A stretch of DNA of 62,191 bases, taken from assembly GCA_964345235.1 (NCBI GenBank), contig CAYFQE010000007.1, positions 1 through 62,191 on the forward strand. Direction: 5' to 3'. Below the pieces are notes generated by a model. It had not been told where the DNA came from. It did no database searches and saw nothing but the letters and a program-made list of their open reading frames with translations. The stretch comes from Scatomorpha sp964345235 (GTDB lineage Bacteria; Bacillota; Clostridia; Oscillospirales; Oscillospiraceae). This document shows positions 49,843-58,819 of this stretch, piece by piece. The position numbers were made by a program, and so were the translations under genes. How positions within the stretch are numbered: the first letter of the stretch is position 1; each line of letters begins with the position of its first letter.

Positions 49843-51045
49843 TCAAAGCGTGGAAGCGGGAACATCCAGCACCACATCCGACATGGCAAAGCTGGAGCAG
49901 GGATGTATATAGTTAAAATCTATATCCGCCGCTCTGCGCCCGTCTGTCTTTTCGGGCACATAAACTTTGCCTGAAACAAGTTTCGAGCGGCACCAGCCGC
50001 ATTCGCCGCTGCGGCAGCGTGCAGGCGCAGCAATTCCAGCGCGCTCAATAGCAACAAGCAGAGGCTCGTCTGCCGAAGCGGGAACATCATACTCCTTGCC
50101 ACACTGTTTTATTTTAAGATTAAAGACTTTGCCGCGAATTTCTTCAGGATAAGCGGGCTGATTCCACGGATCCTTTATCATTCCGAAGAGCTCTCTGCGA
50201 ACAAATTTTTTGCGCAGACCCAGCTTTTCGATTTGCTTATCAAGGAATTCATACATTGCCTGAGGGCCGCACATAAAAATGCTGTATGCATCTCCGCCGT
50301 ATTTCTTTATAAGTTCAGCGGTAATAAAGCCATGTTCATATCCCGGCTTTTCCTCGTCGGAAAGCACATGGACAACCTTAACCTTTTCACATGCCGCGCA
50401 AACCTCATCAAGTTCCTTTTTATAGACTATGCCGTCCTCCTTCCGAGAACCGTAGAGTATGGTGAGATTAAAATCCTCAAGTCCGTCGCGAATCGCATAG
50501 GCCATACCCATAAAAGGAGTTATGCCCGAGCCGCCTGCAAGCGCAACCACATTATTTTCGTCACGAATCCTTTCATAGTAAAGATGACCCTGGGGGCCCG
50601 AAATAGTCAGCTTCTGCCCCTCTTTCCAATTGTCCTGAATATACGGGCTTACAAAGCCTGCGTCATCTCTCTTTACCGTTATGTGATAAATGCCCTGTTT
50701 TGCACAGGCGGGAGATGAACAAATGGAATAGGAGCGATTTGTTAAAGTGCTGCCTATAGATACTTCAACACTCACATATTGTCCGGCTCTAAATGGGGCC
50801 AAGGGTCTGCCGTCTGCGCTTTTTAGGACAATGGTTTTTGCATCTGCTCCGTTTTCACGAATTTCATCAATAACAACATTCTGGCTGGCGGGGTGCCGCT
50901 GTTTCGCCTTTTCGTTAGTAATCAGAACTTTCGGCAAAGGAGCAGCCGAAGAGGCCTGAATTGCCGCTTCACGCACTTTGGGCATGTTTTTAAAGCGAAG
51001 CATGTCCAACGCGCCTATAAGACTTATCTTGTAGTTAGGTGCCAT
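49843..51045 (-). CDS. Ferredoxin reductase-like flavoprotein with C-terminal plant-type 2Fe-2S domain
   Basis: 400 residues. An N-terminal stretch of about 50 residues has no recognised domain. Then comes a ferredoxin-NADP reductase module: the FAD motif RSYSICSSP near residue 110 and NAD(P)-binding GGSGITPFMGM near 175, with IFMCGPQAMYE near 260. The C-terminal domain (about 315-400) is a plant-type [2Fe-2S] ferredoxin with CRSGECGWC (Cx4CxxC) and a last Cys in HPCSS. It would pass electrons from NAD(P)H to an acceptor one at a time. The ATG at 51045 has AGGAGG 9 nt upstream. It lies 4 nt after the FAD oxidoreductase gene, its probable electron acceptor. Confidence 0.88.
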   Translation of the reverse strand: MAPNYKISLIGALDMLRFKNMPKVREAAIQASSAAPLPKVLITNEKAKQRHPASQNVVIDEIRENGADAKTIVLKSADGRPLAPFRAGQYVSVEVSIGSTLTNRSYSICSSPACAKQGIYHITVKRDDAGFVSPYIQDNWKEGQKLTISGPQGHLYYERIRDENNVVALAGGSGITPFMGMAYAIRDGLEDFNLTILYGSRKEDGIVYKKELDEVCAACEKVKVVHVLSDEEKPGYEHGFITAELIKKYGGDAYSIFMCGPQAMYEFLDKQIEKLGLRKKFVRRELFGMIKDPWNQPAYPEEIRGKVFNLKIKQCGKEYDVPASADEPLLVAIERAGIAAPARCRSGECGWCRSKLVSGKVYVPEKTDGRRAADIDFNYIHPCSSFAMSDVVLDVPASTL

Positions 51046-51049
51046 GTTC

Positions 51050-52588
51050 TCAAGCCTCCTCTTCCTGCATCTCGGCAAGTGTTTTCTTGGCCAGTATATC
51101 GCCGCTGAATATGGCGGAGTTATATCCGTCGCCTCTAATACTTGCGGCGCCGACAAATTTAAGTCCCTTTACCGGGAACTCGGTGCCCATCATCATCATA
51201 CGCGGCATCATGCTGTCCCAGTCCTTAAGTTCAAAACCATAGGCTGAGCCTTCCGGTGTATTAACGTAATTGCACATAGTCCAGGGTGTTGCAATCTCAA
51301 TCTCCTCTATGTAAGGAGTAACCACATATCCGCTGCGCTCTTCAAAAAGCCTTATAAGCTTTTCCGCAAAAGCGGTTTTGGTCTCTACATAGTCTTCGTG
51401 TTCAACATTCGCCCAGTCATCTTCCATAAATGTACTGGTAAGAGAGATTACACAGGTGCCCTCCGGGGAGAAATTCGGATTTACGACATTGTTGCAGACC
51501 ATAACCTGATTACAGTTGGTATCAATGCGTTTCCCCGACTCATATTCTTTAACCGTGTCGGCGGAGGTGGGGAGGAAAATTGTGTAGTCGTGAATGCCCA
51601 GTTCTTCGGCAGTTTTGTCCAGACCCATATAAACAACAAACATGCGCGCGGAGTAGGTGCGGGCATTTCCAAGCTTAACCATTCGTTCGGGGACGACCTC
51701 CGGCGGACAAATATTTGCATATACCATGTTCTGGTTCATATTGCATAGGATGTGTTTGGTTTCTACGGTGCCGCAAGTGGTTTCCACGCCGCACACGGCT
51801 TTGTTTTCGTCAAACAAAATTTTTGTCGCAGTACAGTTCATCCATACCTCGCCGCCGAATTCTCTAAAGCGCTCGAGCATACCGGTTGTGAGCTGATTGC
51901 TGGTTTTGTCCGGAATCCATGCCCCGTGGTTTACATAGAGCCAGAGCATGTTCACATACTGAAGGAAAGATAAGCGATCCGCATCTACGCCGAGATATCC
52001 CCAGTAGGTGTTCATAATATCCTGAGCGAGCTTCGGCATCTTCATCGCTTTAAAAACACGGTTTACACTGTAACTTCCCAAACGAAGAAAATTGGGGAAA
52101 TTCTCTCTCATATACTTAGGATCGGTTTTACCGGCAACACTCAAAGAGTAATCTCCGGCTTTACGAAATTCAGTACCTAGTTCGAAAAGATCCTGTATGG
52201 ATTTGCGGCAACCGGGCACAAGCCGCTCCATCTCGTTTACAAAGTTCTCAACACCGCTGGGCAGTGTAGCGTCAATCGGCGTTTTGCCGTCGCTTGCAGT
52301 TGTAATAACTCTAAAATTGTCAGGCACCATGTGCCATTTAATATCCAATCCAAAGTCATCTACAACGGTTTTCCTGCAGCCGCCGGGATTTTCGGCGCTG
52401 CCCCATTCACAAATCTCATGCAGAGCCGTTTCAAATTCAAAACGCCCTCTGCGGAAGCTTGAAGCGCAGCCTCCCGGAAGATTGTGTCGCTCTAAAAGAA
52501 GCGTCTTTTTACCTGCCAAAGCCATTCGACAGGCAGCTGCTAAGCCTCCGTTGCCGGCTCCTATGACAACGGCATCAAATTTTGGCAT
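51050..52588 (-). CDS. CrtI/phytoene desaturase-like FAD oxidoreductase
   Basis: 512 residues. The N-terminal dinucleotide motif is VVIGAGNGGLAAACRMALAG, then the family-typical LLLERHNLPGGCASSF. The C-terminal FAD-contact segment is GLKFVGAASIRGDGYNSAIFSG. The overall layout is that of carotenoid desaturases/isomerases and the related all-trans-retinol saturases. No isoprenoid or carotenoid gene is nearby, so the substrate is open. With a ferredoxin reductase in the same operon it may act as a saturase (reduction of C=C) more readily than as a desaturase. This is an inference. It is the first gene of the operon and is divergent from a FadR-type regulator. Confidence 0.82.
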   Translation of the reverse strand: MPKFDAVVIGAGNGGLAAACRMALAGKKTLLLERHNLPGGCASSFRRGRFEFETALHEICEWGSAENPGGCRKTVVDDFGLDIKWHMVPDNFRVITTASDGKTPIDATLPSGVENFVNEMERLVPGCRKSIQDLFELGTEFRKAGDYSLSVAGKTDPKYMRENFPNFLRLGSYSVNRVFKAMKMPKLAQDIMNTYWGYLGVDADRLSFLQYVNMLWLYVNHGAWIPDKTSNQLTTGMLERFREFGGEVWMNCTATKILFDENKAVCGVETTCGTVETKHILCNMNQNMVYANICPPEVVPERMVKLGNARTYSARMFVVYMGLDKTAEELGIHDYTIFLPTSADTVKEYESGKRIDTNCNQVMVCNNVVNPNFSPEGTCVISLTSTFMEDDWANVEHEDYVETKTAFAEKLIRLFEERSGYVVTPYIEEIEIATPWTMCNYVNTPEGSAYGFELKDWDSMMPRMMMMGTEFPVKGLKFVGAASIRGDGYNSAIFSGDILAKKTLAEMQEEEA

Positions 52589-52608
52589 ATTACCCCTCCT
52601 TATTATTT

Positions 52609-52619
52609 TGGTATTACCA
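52609..52619. promoter_or_regulatory. FadR-type operator 1 (in the leader of the FAD oxidoreductase gene)
   Basis: TGGTATTACCA is a perfect palindrome around a single central base, the form bound by FadR-subfamily GntR regulators. It lies at about +10 to +20 of the minus-strand promoter. Confidence 0.75.
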
Positions 52620-52635
52620 CGCTTAACTACAAAAA

Positions 52636-52665
52636 ATTATATATCCATTGTCGACATACAGTCAA
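52636..52665 (-). promoter_or_regulatory. Promoter of the FAD oxidoreductase operon
   Basis: On the minus strand, TTGACT (52665-52660), 18-nt spacer, TATAAT (52641-52636). Confidence 0.75.
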
Positions 52666-52705
52666 GATATCATAAGGATTTTCGGCAATTTTAGCATTTT
52701 ACACG

Positions 52706-52734
52706 TTGACTTTTAAGCAATATGCACCTATTAT
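52706..52734 (+). promoter_or_regulatory. Promoter of the FadR-type regulator gene
   Basis: TTGACT (52706-52711), 17-nt spacer, TATTAT (52729-52734). The operator at 52741-52763 covers the expected start point. Confidence 0.72.
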
Positions 52735-52740
52735 ATAAAT

Positions 52741-52763
52741 CGTGGTATCTTGGCAATACCACG
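52741..52763. promoter_or_regulatory. FadR-type operator 2 (over the regulator's own start point)
   Basis: CGTGGTAT (52741-52748) and ATACCACG (52756-52763) are perfect inverted arms. An internal TGGCAATACCA resembles operator 1. Placement suggests autorepression. Confidence 0.78.
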
Positions 52764-52789
52764 AACGTTTTTCAATTTGGGTGATTCTT

Positions 52790-53494
52790 ATGGGTTTTAA
52801 AAAAATAAATGCGCTTTCTCTTACGGATTTGTTTGTTCAGCAAATCGAAAACATGATACTTTCGGGCGAACTGGCTGTTGGAGAGCAGCTGCCTCCGGCG
52901 CGAGAGCTGTCGATGAAAATGGGGGTAAGCCGTACTGTCATTTCCGCTGGTCTTGTTGAGCTGGAAAAGCTCGGGTTTGTAGAGTTAGTTCCGAGACAGG
53001 GAGTTTTTGTATGTGACTATCGCCGAAAGGGCACAATGGAAACACTGGTTGCCATCATGCGTTATAACGGCGGAGCGCTTCGTAAAAACGAGGTTCGTTC
53101 TCTATTTGAAACCAGAGAGGCTATGGAACAGCTCTGTATGCGGCTGGTACTTGAGCGAGCTGATATAAGTGAAATAGAGAAACTTTCACCGATTATCGAT
53201 AAAATACGAGATGCAAAAGACGCAGACTATGCTGCCGAGATGGTTTTCACCTTTCATCACGAGTTGGCGGTGCTTTCGGGCAATGTGCTTATGCCGCTTC
53301 TGTATTATTCCTTTCGTGAACAGGGAGTTTATCTCTGGTCGTTATTCTGCAAAAATCGGGGAATAAAAAAACTCTACGAGATAAAGCTGAATTTATATTC
53401 TGCGCTTTTAAACGGCGATGTAAATTCAGTGCAAAAACAGACGGATGAAGTTATGCAGGCGGCGATAGATGAGTTATCTCTATATGGCGTATAA
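52790..53494 (+). CDS. GntR-family regulator, FadR subfamily
   Basis: 235 residues. The N-terminal winged helix is ALSLTDLFVQQIENMI through LPPARELSMKMGVSRTVISAGL. The all-helical C-terminal FCD-like domain has RSLFETREAMEQ and histidines in TFHHELAVLSGN and nearby that could bind a metal or acid ligand. FadR-type members respond to carboxylic acids or acyl-CoAs. The ATG at 52790 gives the standard N-terminus; an earlier in-frame GTG at 52742 would lie inside the operator. It is divergent from the FAD oxidoreductase operon, and both promoters carry matching operators. Confidence 0.88.
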   Translation: MGFKKINALSLTDLFVQQIENMILSGELAVGEQLPPARELSMKMGVSRTVISAGLVELEKLGFVELVPRQGVFVCDYRRKGTMETLVAIMRYNGGALRKNEVRSLFETREAMEQLCMRLVLERADISEIEKLSPIIDKIRDAKDADYAAEMVFTFHHELAVLSGNVLMPLLYYSFREQGVYLWSLFCKNRGIKKLYEIKLNLYSALLNGDVNSVQKQTDEVMQAAIDELSLYGV

Positions 53495-53526
53495 AATACT
53501 CTGAATCATTTGTTGAATATTAATAA

Positions 53527-53560
53527 AAAACAGAGGATTGAAAATTCAACCCTCTGTTTT
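53527..53560. terminator. Bidirectional terminator between the FadR-type gene and potD
   Basis: AAAACAGAGG...TTGAA and TTCAA...CCTCTGTTTT form a long stem with one mismatch, flanked by A and T runs. Confidence 0.82.
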
Positions 53561-53582
53561 AAGTATATTTTAAGTCTATGGC

Positions 53583-54803
53583 TTACTTTTTCCTGCTCGA
53601 GTCTCTTGCGGCTCTCTTGCGCCTCTGCATTTCCGAGCGAACAAACAGGAACACGGCAATAGCGGCAACTATAACGGCAAGTCCGATGTATACGCTGCTG
53701 TTGCTCTCGCCCGACTGAGAGTTATCGGTTTTAACCTTGAGCCAAAGACTGTCCATCAGCCTTGTGGTCTCTGCCGAAAGGTTCAAGAAGGCTTCACCGA
53801 GCGCAAGAATTTCTTCAGAGGGATAGGCAACTTCATTGCTTGTGGTTTCGGGGTCCATAAGCTTTTTCGCTTCTTCCGAAGGAGCGGAGTAGCCGAGGTA
53901 AGTCAGATTTTCCGCCATAATTTCAGGGTCGCATAAAAAGTTTATATAAGCTTCTGCGGCCGCAGTGTTTTTAGAGCTGGTCGGAATACAGCATGCATCG
54001 ATGAAAAGGTTGAAGCCCTCTTTGGGATAGAAAAACTTCAGATTTTCGTTGTCAACGCTCATCTGCAGATAGTCGCCGGAGTAATAGGGCGCAATCCAAG
54101 CTTCCTCATGTGTCATCTGGCTGTATATCTGATCCATGACATACGACTGCAAAAGGGGCTTTTGCTTGGCCAAAAGGTCGGCCGCAGCCTTAATCTCGGC
54201 CTCGTCCTCAGTGTTTAAGCTGTAACCGAGGTAAAGCTCAGCCGCGCCGAAGGAGTCGCGCGGGTTGTCGAACATCAAAATCTTTCCGGAATATTTGGAA
54301 TTCCAAAGCAGACTCCAACTGCCGAGATCGGCCTCATCAACATGTTTGTCGTTGTAGATAATACCCACCGCACCCCAGGTGTAGGGTACGGAGTACTCGT
54401 TATTAGGGTCGTATGTGGTGTTCTTATATGCGTCCGAAATGTACTTGTAGTTGGGTATGTTGTCGAAGTTAATCTTCTGAATAAGGCCCTCGTCGATGAG
54501 TCTGTGAATCATATAGTCCGAGGGGATGATAACATCATACTCGGCTCCGCCGGTCTTAAGCTTGGTGTAGAGCGACTCGTTGGAGTCGAAGGTGAGATAG
54601 TTGACTTTAATGCCGGTCTTTTCGGTAAAGGCTTTGTTGACGTCTATATAGTCGTCGGTTCCGTCCGAAATATACTGCCCCCAGTTATAAACATTTATTG
54701 TGGTTCCGCTGAGGTCGTTTGTTTCGGCAAAAGCCGAGAATGCGAATGTGCTCATGATAAGCACGATGAGTACAATTGAGATAAATTTAGAGAATTTTTT
54801 CAA
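53583..54803 (-). CDS. potD: Spermidine/putrescine ABC transporter substrate-binding protein with C-terminal membrane anchor
   Basis: 406 residues. An N-terminal signal peptide ends near AFAET, with no lipobox cysteine. The mature part is a PotD/PotF-type binding protein (INVYNWGQYISDGT; PYTWGAVGIIYND; FLCDPEIMAENL). Unusually, residues about 368-388 form a C-terminal membrane span (YIGLAVIVAAIAVFLFV) followed by a basic cytoplasmic tail, so the protein would be tethered at its C-terminus. Firmicutes usually tether these proteins by a lipid. Last gene of the pot operon; it overlaps potC by 17 nt. Confidence 0.92.
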   Translation of the reverse strand: MKKFSKFISIVLIVLIMSTFAFSAFAETNDLSGTTINVYNWGQYISDGTDDYIDVNKAFTEKTGIKVNYLTFDSNESLYTKLKTGGAEYDVIIPSDYMIHRLIDEGLIQKINFDNIPNYKYISDAYKNTTYDPNNEYSVPYTWGAVGIIYNDKHVDEADLGSWSLLWNSKYSGKILMFDNPRDSFGAAELYLGYSLNTEDEAEIKAAADLLAKQKPLLQSYVMDQIYSQMTHEEAWIAPYYSGDYLQMSVDNENLKFFYPKEGFNLFIDACCIPTSSKNTAAAEAYINFLCDPEIMAENLTYLGYSAPSEEAKKLMDPETTSNEVAYPSEEILALGEAFLNLSAETTRLMDSLWLKVKTDNSQSGESNSSVYIGLAVIVAAIAVFLFVRSEMQRRKRAARDSSRKK

Positions 54804-55626
54804 ATTTTACGCCTCTTCCTGAATTTCTTATATTTTTTGTCCTCTTGGCATCCAGCGCTTCCAGGATATTCATCAGTACCATTATTAAAAGTATTGCTAT
54901 GAATAAAACGGTAAACAACGCATAGATTTTAGGATGCAAGGGTTTCTTTGTGTAGTTGTAAATTTCCACAGGGAGCGTTACGAAGCTCGGCCCATATACA
55001 AAGTAAGAAATAACGAAGTCGTCAAGACTCATTGCAAAGCTTAAAAGCGCACCCGAGATTATACCGGGTAAAATCTCAAAGAAAACAACTTTGAAGAAGG
55101 CTTGCACTGGCGTACAGCCAAGGTCGAGCGCCGCATCTCTCAGGTTTTTATCCATCTGCGTGAGCTTCGGCAAAACCGCCAGAATCACATACGACAGGTT
55201 AAAGCTTATGTGGGCTATGAGCAGGGTCGTAAAGCCCAACACATTGTTGATGCGAAGCATTCTTCCCACAAATGCAAAGATAAGAGCCAAAGATACGCCC
55301 GTCACGATATCGGGATTTGTGAGCGGGATGTTTGTAACCGTGAGCGCAATCGAACGGAGTCTGCCTTTCATACTGAATATGCCCAAGGCGGCCATTGTGC
55401 CCATTATGGTCGCTATAAGAGATGAAAGTCCGGCTACAATCAGCGAGTTGCCGAGCAGGGGCAGGAGCGCAGTGTCCTTAAAAAGGGCGACATACTGCGA
55501 AAAAGTAAAACCAGTGAGTTTTGCTATATCGGCAGAGCTGTTAAAAGATGCCACAATAAGTATTACAATGGGAAGATACAGAAAAATTAAAACAATAGCC
55601 GTAAAAACTTTGCTTATGCTTTTCAT
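54787..55626 (-). CDS. potC: Spermidine/putrescine ABC transporter permease
   Basis: 279 residues with six membrane spans and the ABC permease EAA loop (DAALDLGCTPVQAFFKVVFFEILPGI). It matches PotC by gene order and by the N-terminal ...LYLPIVILIVASFN. It pairs with PotB to form the channel. Four-nucleotide overlap with potB. Confidence 0.93.
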   Translation of the reverse strand: MKSISKVFTAIVLIFLYLPIVILIVASFNSSADIAKLTGFTFSQYVALFKDTALLPLLGNSLIVAGLSSLIATIMGTMAALGIFSMKGRLRSIALTVTNIPLTNPDIVTGVSLALIFAFVGRMLRINNVLGFTTLLIAHISFNLSYVILAVLPKLTQMDKNLRDAALDLGCTPVQAFFKVVFFEILPGIISGALLSFAMSLDDFVISYFVYGPSFVTLPVEIYNYTKKPLHPKIYALFTVLFIAILLIMVLMNILEALDAKRTKNIRNSGRGVKFEKIL

Positions 55627-56435
55627 ATTGTAGCCTCCTCAGTGTAAGAGCCCGAAAACTTGTTCATAAGGAAGATACAAAAGAGAACTATCACCATGAG
55701 GAGAAGTGAGAGCGCCGCGCCCAAATTGGGGTTATAGGCGGTTTTAAACTGCGTTTCTATAACATCGCCCATAAGCACGGTGCCGGGAGAGCCCAACTTT
55801 CTTGAGATGTAGAAAGTTGAAACCGCAGGCACAAATACCATGGTGAGTCCCGAGACTATTCCGGGAACCGAGAGGGGGAGTATAACCTTAATAAAAACCT
55901 GCAGAGGGTTGCAACCGAGATCGGTTGCGGCCTCTAATAGCCTCTTGTCAATTTTCTCCAAAACGGAAAATAGCGGCATTATCATGTAGGGCAGAAAGTT
56001 ATAAACAATGCCCAAAATCACGGCGCCGTTATTTCTGATAAGCGGCAGGGGCTTAACTCCCAGGCTTACGAGGAAGCTGTTTATAATGCCCGTGTCCTCC
56101 AAAAGAGAGACCCAGGAGAGTGTTTTCAAAAGAAAGCTCATGCACATCGGAAGTATAATGAGCAAATAAAGCCATCTCTGAGCCTTAGGCGAAAGCGAGG
56201 CAATGTAATATGCGGCGGGATAGCCTATAATCAGGCAAATAAAGGCCGAGATTAAGGCGAGATAAACGCTCTTTGCCATTATGTGCGAATAAGAGCCGAG
56301 AGCCGCAAAATTCTCCAGCGAGAATCTGCCTGTTATGCTGTCGGAAAATGCGAAGTAAACAACTATGAATATAGGTATTACGGTAAACAGCGACATCCAG
56401 AGTAGATAGGGGGTGGCAAGCTTTGTGTTTTTCAT
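55623..56435 (-). CDS. potB: Spermidine/putrescine ABC transporter permease
   Basis: 270 residues, six membrane spans, EAA loop EAATDLGCNPLQVFIKVILPLSVPGI. PotB type by order and sequence. It overlaps potA by 4 nt and potC by 4 nt, so the operon is tightly coupled. Confidence 0.93.
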   Translation of the reverse strand: MKNTKLATPYLLWMSLFTVIPIFIVVYFAFSDSITGRFSLENFAALGSYSHIMAKSVYLALISAFICLIIGYPAAYYIASLSPKAQRWLYLLIILPMCMSFLLKTLSWVSLLEDTGIINSFLVSLGVKPLPLIRNNGAVILGIVYNFLPYMIMPLFSVLEKIDKRLLEAATDLGCNPLQVFIKVILPLSVPGIVSGLTMVFVPAVSTFYISRKLGSPGTVLMGDVIETQFKTAYNPNLGAALSLLLMVIVLFCIFLMNKFSGSYTEEATI

Positions 56436-57598
56436 GTATCCTCAGCCTCCCCATATTCTCCAAATTCCTCATAGGCATGAGTGTCAATATCGGCGTCGGG
56501 GTCATTTATCTCTTCATATTCGGCAGAATACGAGCTGTAGTCGCCGAAGAGGCCCGAGTACTCGCTCTTTTTCATAACATGTATGTCGTCGGGGCCCAAG
56601 GTTATGCCGATGTAAGAGCCCACGGGGCAAAAGTCGGTAGTCTGAATAAGCCATTTAAAGCCCTTAAAGTCAACGATTGTGTCGTAGTGTACGCCCTTAA
56701 AGGTGACTGAGCTCACAGTGCCGCAAAGATGGGCAGGGTCGGGCTCAACAATGTCTATGTCCTCGGGGCGTATGACAACATCAACGGGCTCGTCAGGCTC
56801 AAAGCCCTTGTCCAAGCACTCGAAATCTCTGCCGAAAATTCTGACGAGATAATCTTCAAGCATAACTCCGTCTATTATATTGGATTCGCCAATGAAGTCT
56901 GCCACAAAGGCGTTCTTTGGCTCGTTGTAAATGTTTTCGGGCGTGCCTATCTGTTGTATCTTTCCCTTATCCATAACAACAACGGTGTCCGACATCGAAA
57001 GGGCCTCTTCCTGGTCGTGCGTTACATATATGAATGTAATTCCCGTCTGCTGTTGAATGCGTTTGAGCTCGTTCTGCATATCCTTGCGAAGTCTCAGGTC
57101 CAGCGCGCCCAGAGGCTCGTCAAGCAAAAGTACCGAGGGCTCGTTTACAAGAGCTCTGGCTATCGCAACTCTCTGTTGCTGACCGCCAGAGAGCTGTGAG
57201 ATTTTTCTGTCTTCAAAGCCGATGAGGGATACGGTGGCAAGCATTTCCATAACCCGTCTGTCAATTTCGTCCTCATCGAGCTTTGCGATTCTAAGACCGA
57301 AAGCTATGTTGTCATAGACATCGAGATGGGGGAAAAGAGCGTAGTTTTGAAAGACGGTGTTTACATTGCGTTTATATGGAGGCAGATCGTTTATGCGCTC
57401 TCCGTCAAAGATAACATCGCCCGAGGTGGGCTGTAAAAATCCGCCGACAATTCTTAAAGTTGTGGTTTTACCGCAGCCCGAGGGACCGAGCAGGGTTAAA
57501 AACTCGTTGTCATGAATCTCCAGGTTGATGGAGTCCAGTATAGTCTGGCCGTCAAAATCCATTCGGCAGTCCTTTAAGCGTACGAGTTCTCTGTTCAT
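56432..57598 (-). CDS. potA: Spermidine/putrescine ABC transporter ATP-binding protein
   Basis: 388 residues. Walker A is GPSGCGKTTTLR near residue 38, the signature LSGGQQQRVAIARAL near 135, Walker B LLLDEPLGALD, and the switch His in VTHDQEEA. A TOBE domain follows (about 280-350). The last 35-40 residues are an acidic, tyrosine-rich tail not typical of PotA. The ATG at 57598 has GGGAGG 6 nt upstream. First gene of potABCD, 54 nt after the pseudouridine synthase gene on the same strand. Confidence 0.94.
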   Translation of the reverse strand: MNRELVRLKDCRMDFDGQTILDSINLEIHDNEFLTLLGPSGCGKTTTLRIVGGFLQPTSGDVIFDGERINDLPPYKRNVNTVFQNYALFPHLDVYDNIAFGLRIAKLDEDEIDRRVMEMLATVSLIGFEDRKISQLSGGQQQRVAIARALVNEPSVLLLDEPLGALDLRLRKDMQNELKRIQQQTGITFIYVTHDQEEALSMSDTVVVMDKGKIQQIGTPENIYNEPKNAFVADFIGESNIIDGVMLEDYLVRIFGRDFECLDKGFEPDEPVDVVIRPEDIDIVEPDPAHLCGTVSSVTFKGVHYDTIVDFKGFKWLIQTTDFCPVGSYIGITLGPDDIHVMKKSEYSGLFGDYSSYSAEYEEINDPDADIDTHAYEEFGEYGEAEDT

Positions 57599-57652
57599 AA
57601 ACACCCTCCCAATCGTAAAATAAAATCAATAAAGAAAGTGATGCTAAAAAAT

Positions 57653-58600
57653 TTATATGCACATAATACCAAATTCTGCGGGAATATCTATAGTAAATTG
57701 CCTTCCGCTTAAAATTTTTAACGGACCTTCAGTCGCATTAAAAAGAAAGCTCAGTTTATATGAGCACAAAAGCTGCTGCAGAACACCGTGCTTCCTGTTT
57801 ATCTCAGGGTTTCCGTACTTCGGGTCTCCCACTATGGGGAGGGCGTTTTCAGAGAGCTGAAGTCTTATCTGGTGGGTAAGCCCCGATATAAGCTCGCACT
57901 CCAAAAGGTGCAGATTTCCGTCGGACTTTAGAAGCTTATATCGCATTCTGGCTTCCTTCGAAGCCGATAACTCCTCCGAATCGGTAAAACTTTTTTTAAG
58001 AGACGAATCTCTTAAAAAATTCGAAACAAGCTCTCCGCCCGGGGGAGGAGTTTCAGAGTAACATAGCGCAAGATAATATCGCCCGACTTCTCTATTTTTT
58101 ATCCTCTCGTTCATCTCTCTCAAGGCGGCGGCGTTCTTCGCGGCAATCATGAGCCCCGAGGTGTTTCTGTCGAGCCGGTTGCAAAGAGCAGGGGAGAAAC
58201 TGAGTTCTCTTTGCGGGTTAAACTCGCCGCTTTTAATAAGCCGCTCGGTAACAAAGCCCAGAACCGAAGGCTTTAAGTCCGAATGTGACAAAAGCCCCGA
58301 GGGTTTATTTAAGAGAATTATGTTCTCGTCCTCAAAAATAATCTCGGGCGCCTCGGAGCGCGGTGAGAAATATTCGGTTTTGTTTTTCCCGGGCTTCGAG
58401 AGCTCATCGGGAATATAAAGGGCTATGCAGTCTCCCGGGTTTAAAACAAAGTCGGCTTTTTGCGCTTTGCCGTTTACCTTGATGCGCTTTTTTCTTATAA
58501 ATTTCTGCATCAAAGAATTCGGGAGATTGGGTAGCGCCTTTTTTAAAAAACGATCGAGTCTTTGCCCCGAATCGTTTTCGTTAACGCTCAGTATTCTCAT
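57653..58600 (-). CDS. RluA-family pseudouridine synthase
   Basis: 315 residues. An N-terminal S4 RNA-binding domain (1-70; RLDRFLKKAL...RIKVNGK) is followed by the catalytic domain. The RluA-type motif NRLDRNTSGLMIAAK holds the catalytic Asp near residue 145; HQIRLQL and DPKYG are also present. Relatives (RluC, RluD) modify 23S rRNA uridines; the exact site cannot be told. Transcribed on the minus strand ahead of the pot operon, with no terminator seen between. Confidence 0.9.
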   Translation of the reverse strand: MRILSVNENDSGQRLDRFLKKALPNLPNSLMQKFIRKKRIKVNGKAQKADFVLNPGDCIALYIPDELSKPGKNKTEYFSPRSEAPEIIFEDENIILLNKPSGLLSHSDLKPSVLGFVTERLIKSGEFNPQRELSFSPALCNRLDRNTSGLMIAAKNAAALREMNERIKNREVGRYYLALCYSETPPPGGELVSNFLRDSSLKKSFTDSEELSASKEARMRYKLLKSDGNLHLLECELISGLTHQIRLQLSENALPIVGDPKYGNPEINRKHGVLQQLLCSYKLSFLFNATEGPLKILSGRQFTIDIPAEFGIMCI

Positions 58601-58757
58601 ATGTTAATATTAGAGCCAAACAGAGAATAATGCAAGAAAAACTACTGAAATATATAAAAATTTTTGACGAAAAACCATTTCAAGAATGCGGTAAAATTTA
58701 TGTAAAGAAAAACCGGGTTAAAACAGGCGAAAAGCTTACAAAATTTCACTCTTTAAG

Positions 58758-58786
58758 TTGACAATGCCTGCTTATTATCTTATAAT
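58758..58786 (+). promoter_or_regulatory. Consensus promoter of yceD-rpmF
   Basis: TTGACA (58758-58763), 17-nt spacer, TATAAT (58781-58786): full consensus, 33 nt before the start codon. Confidence 0.92.
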
Positions 58787-58819
58787 GCTCGAGCGGCTAT
58801 TTAAGTCGGGAGGTTCTTC

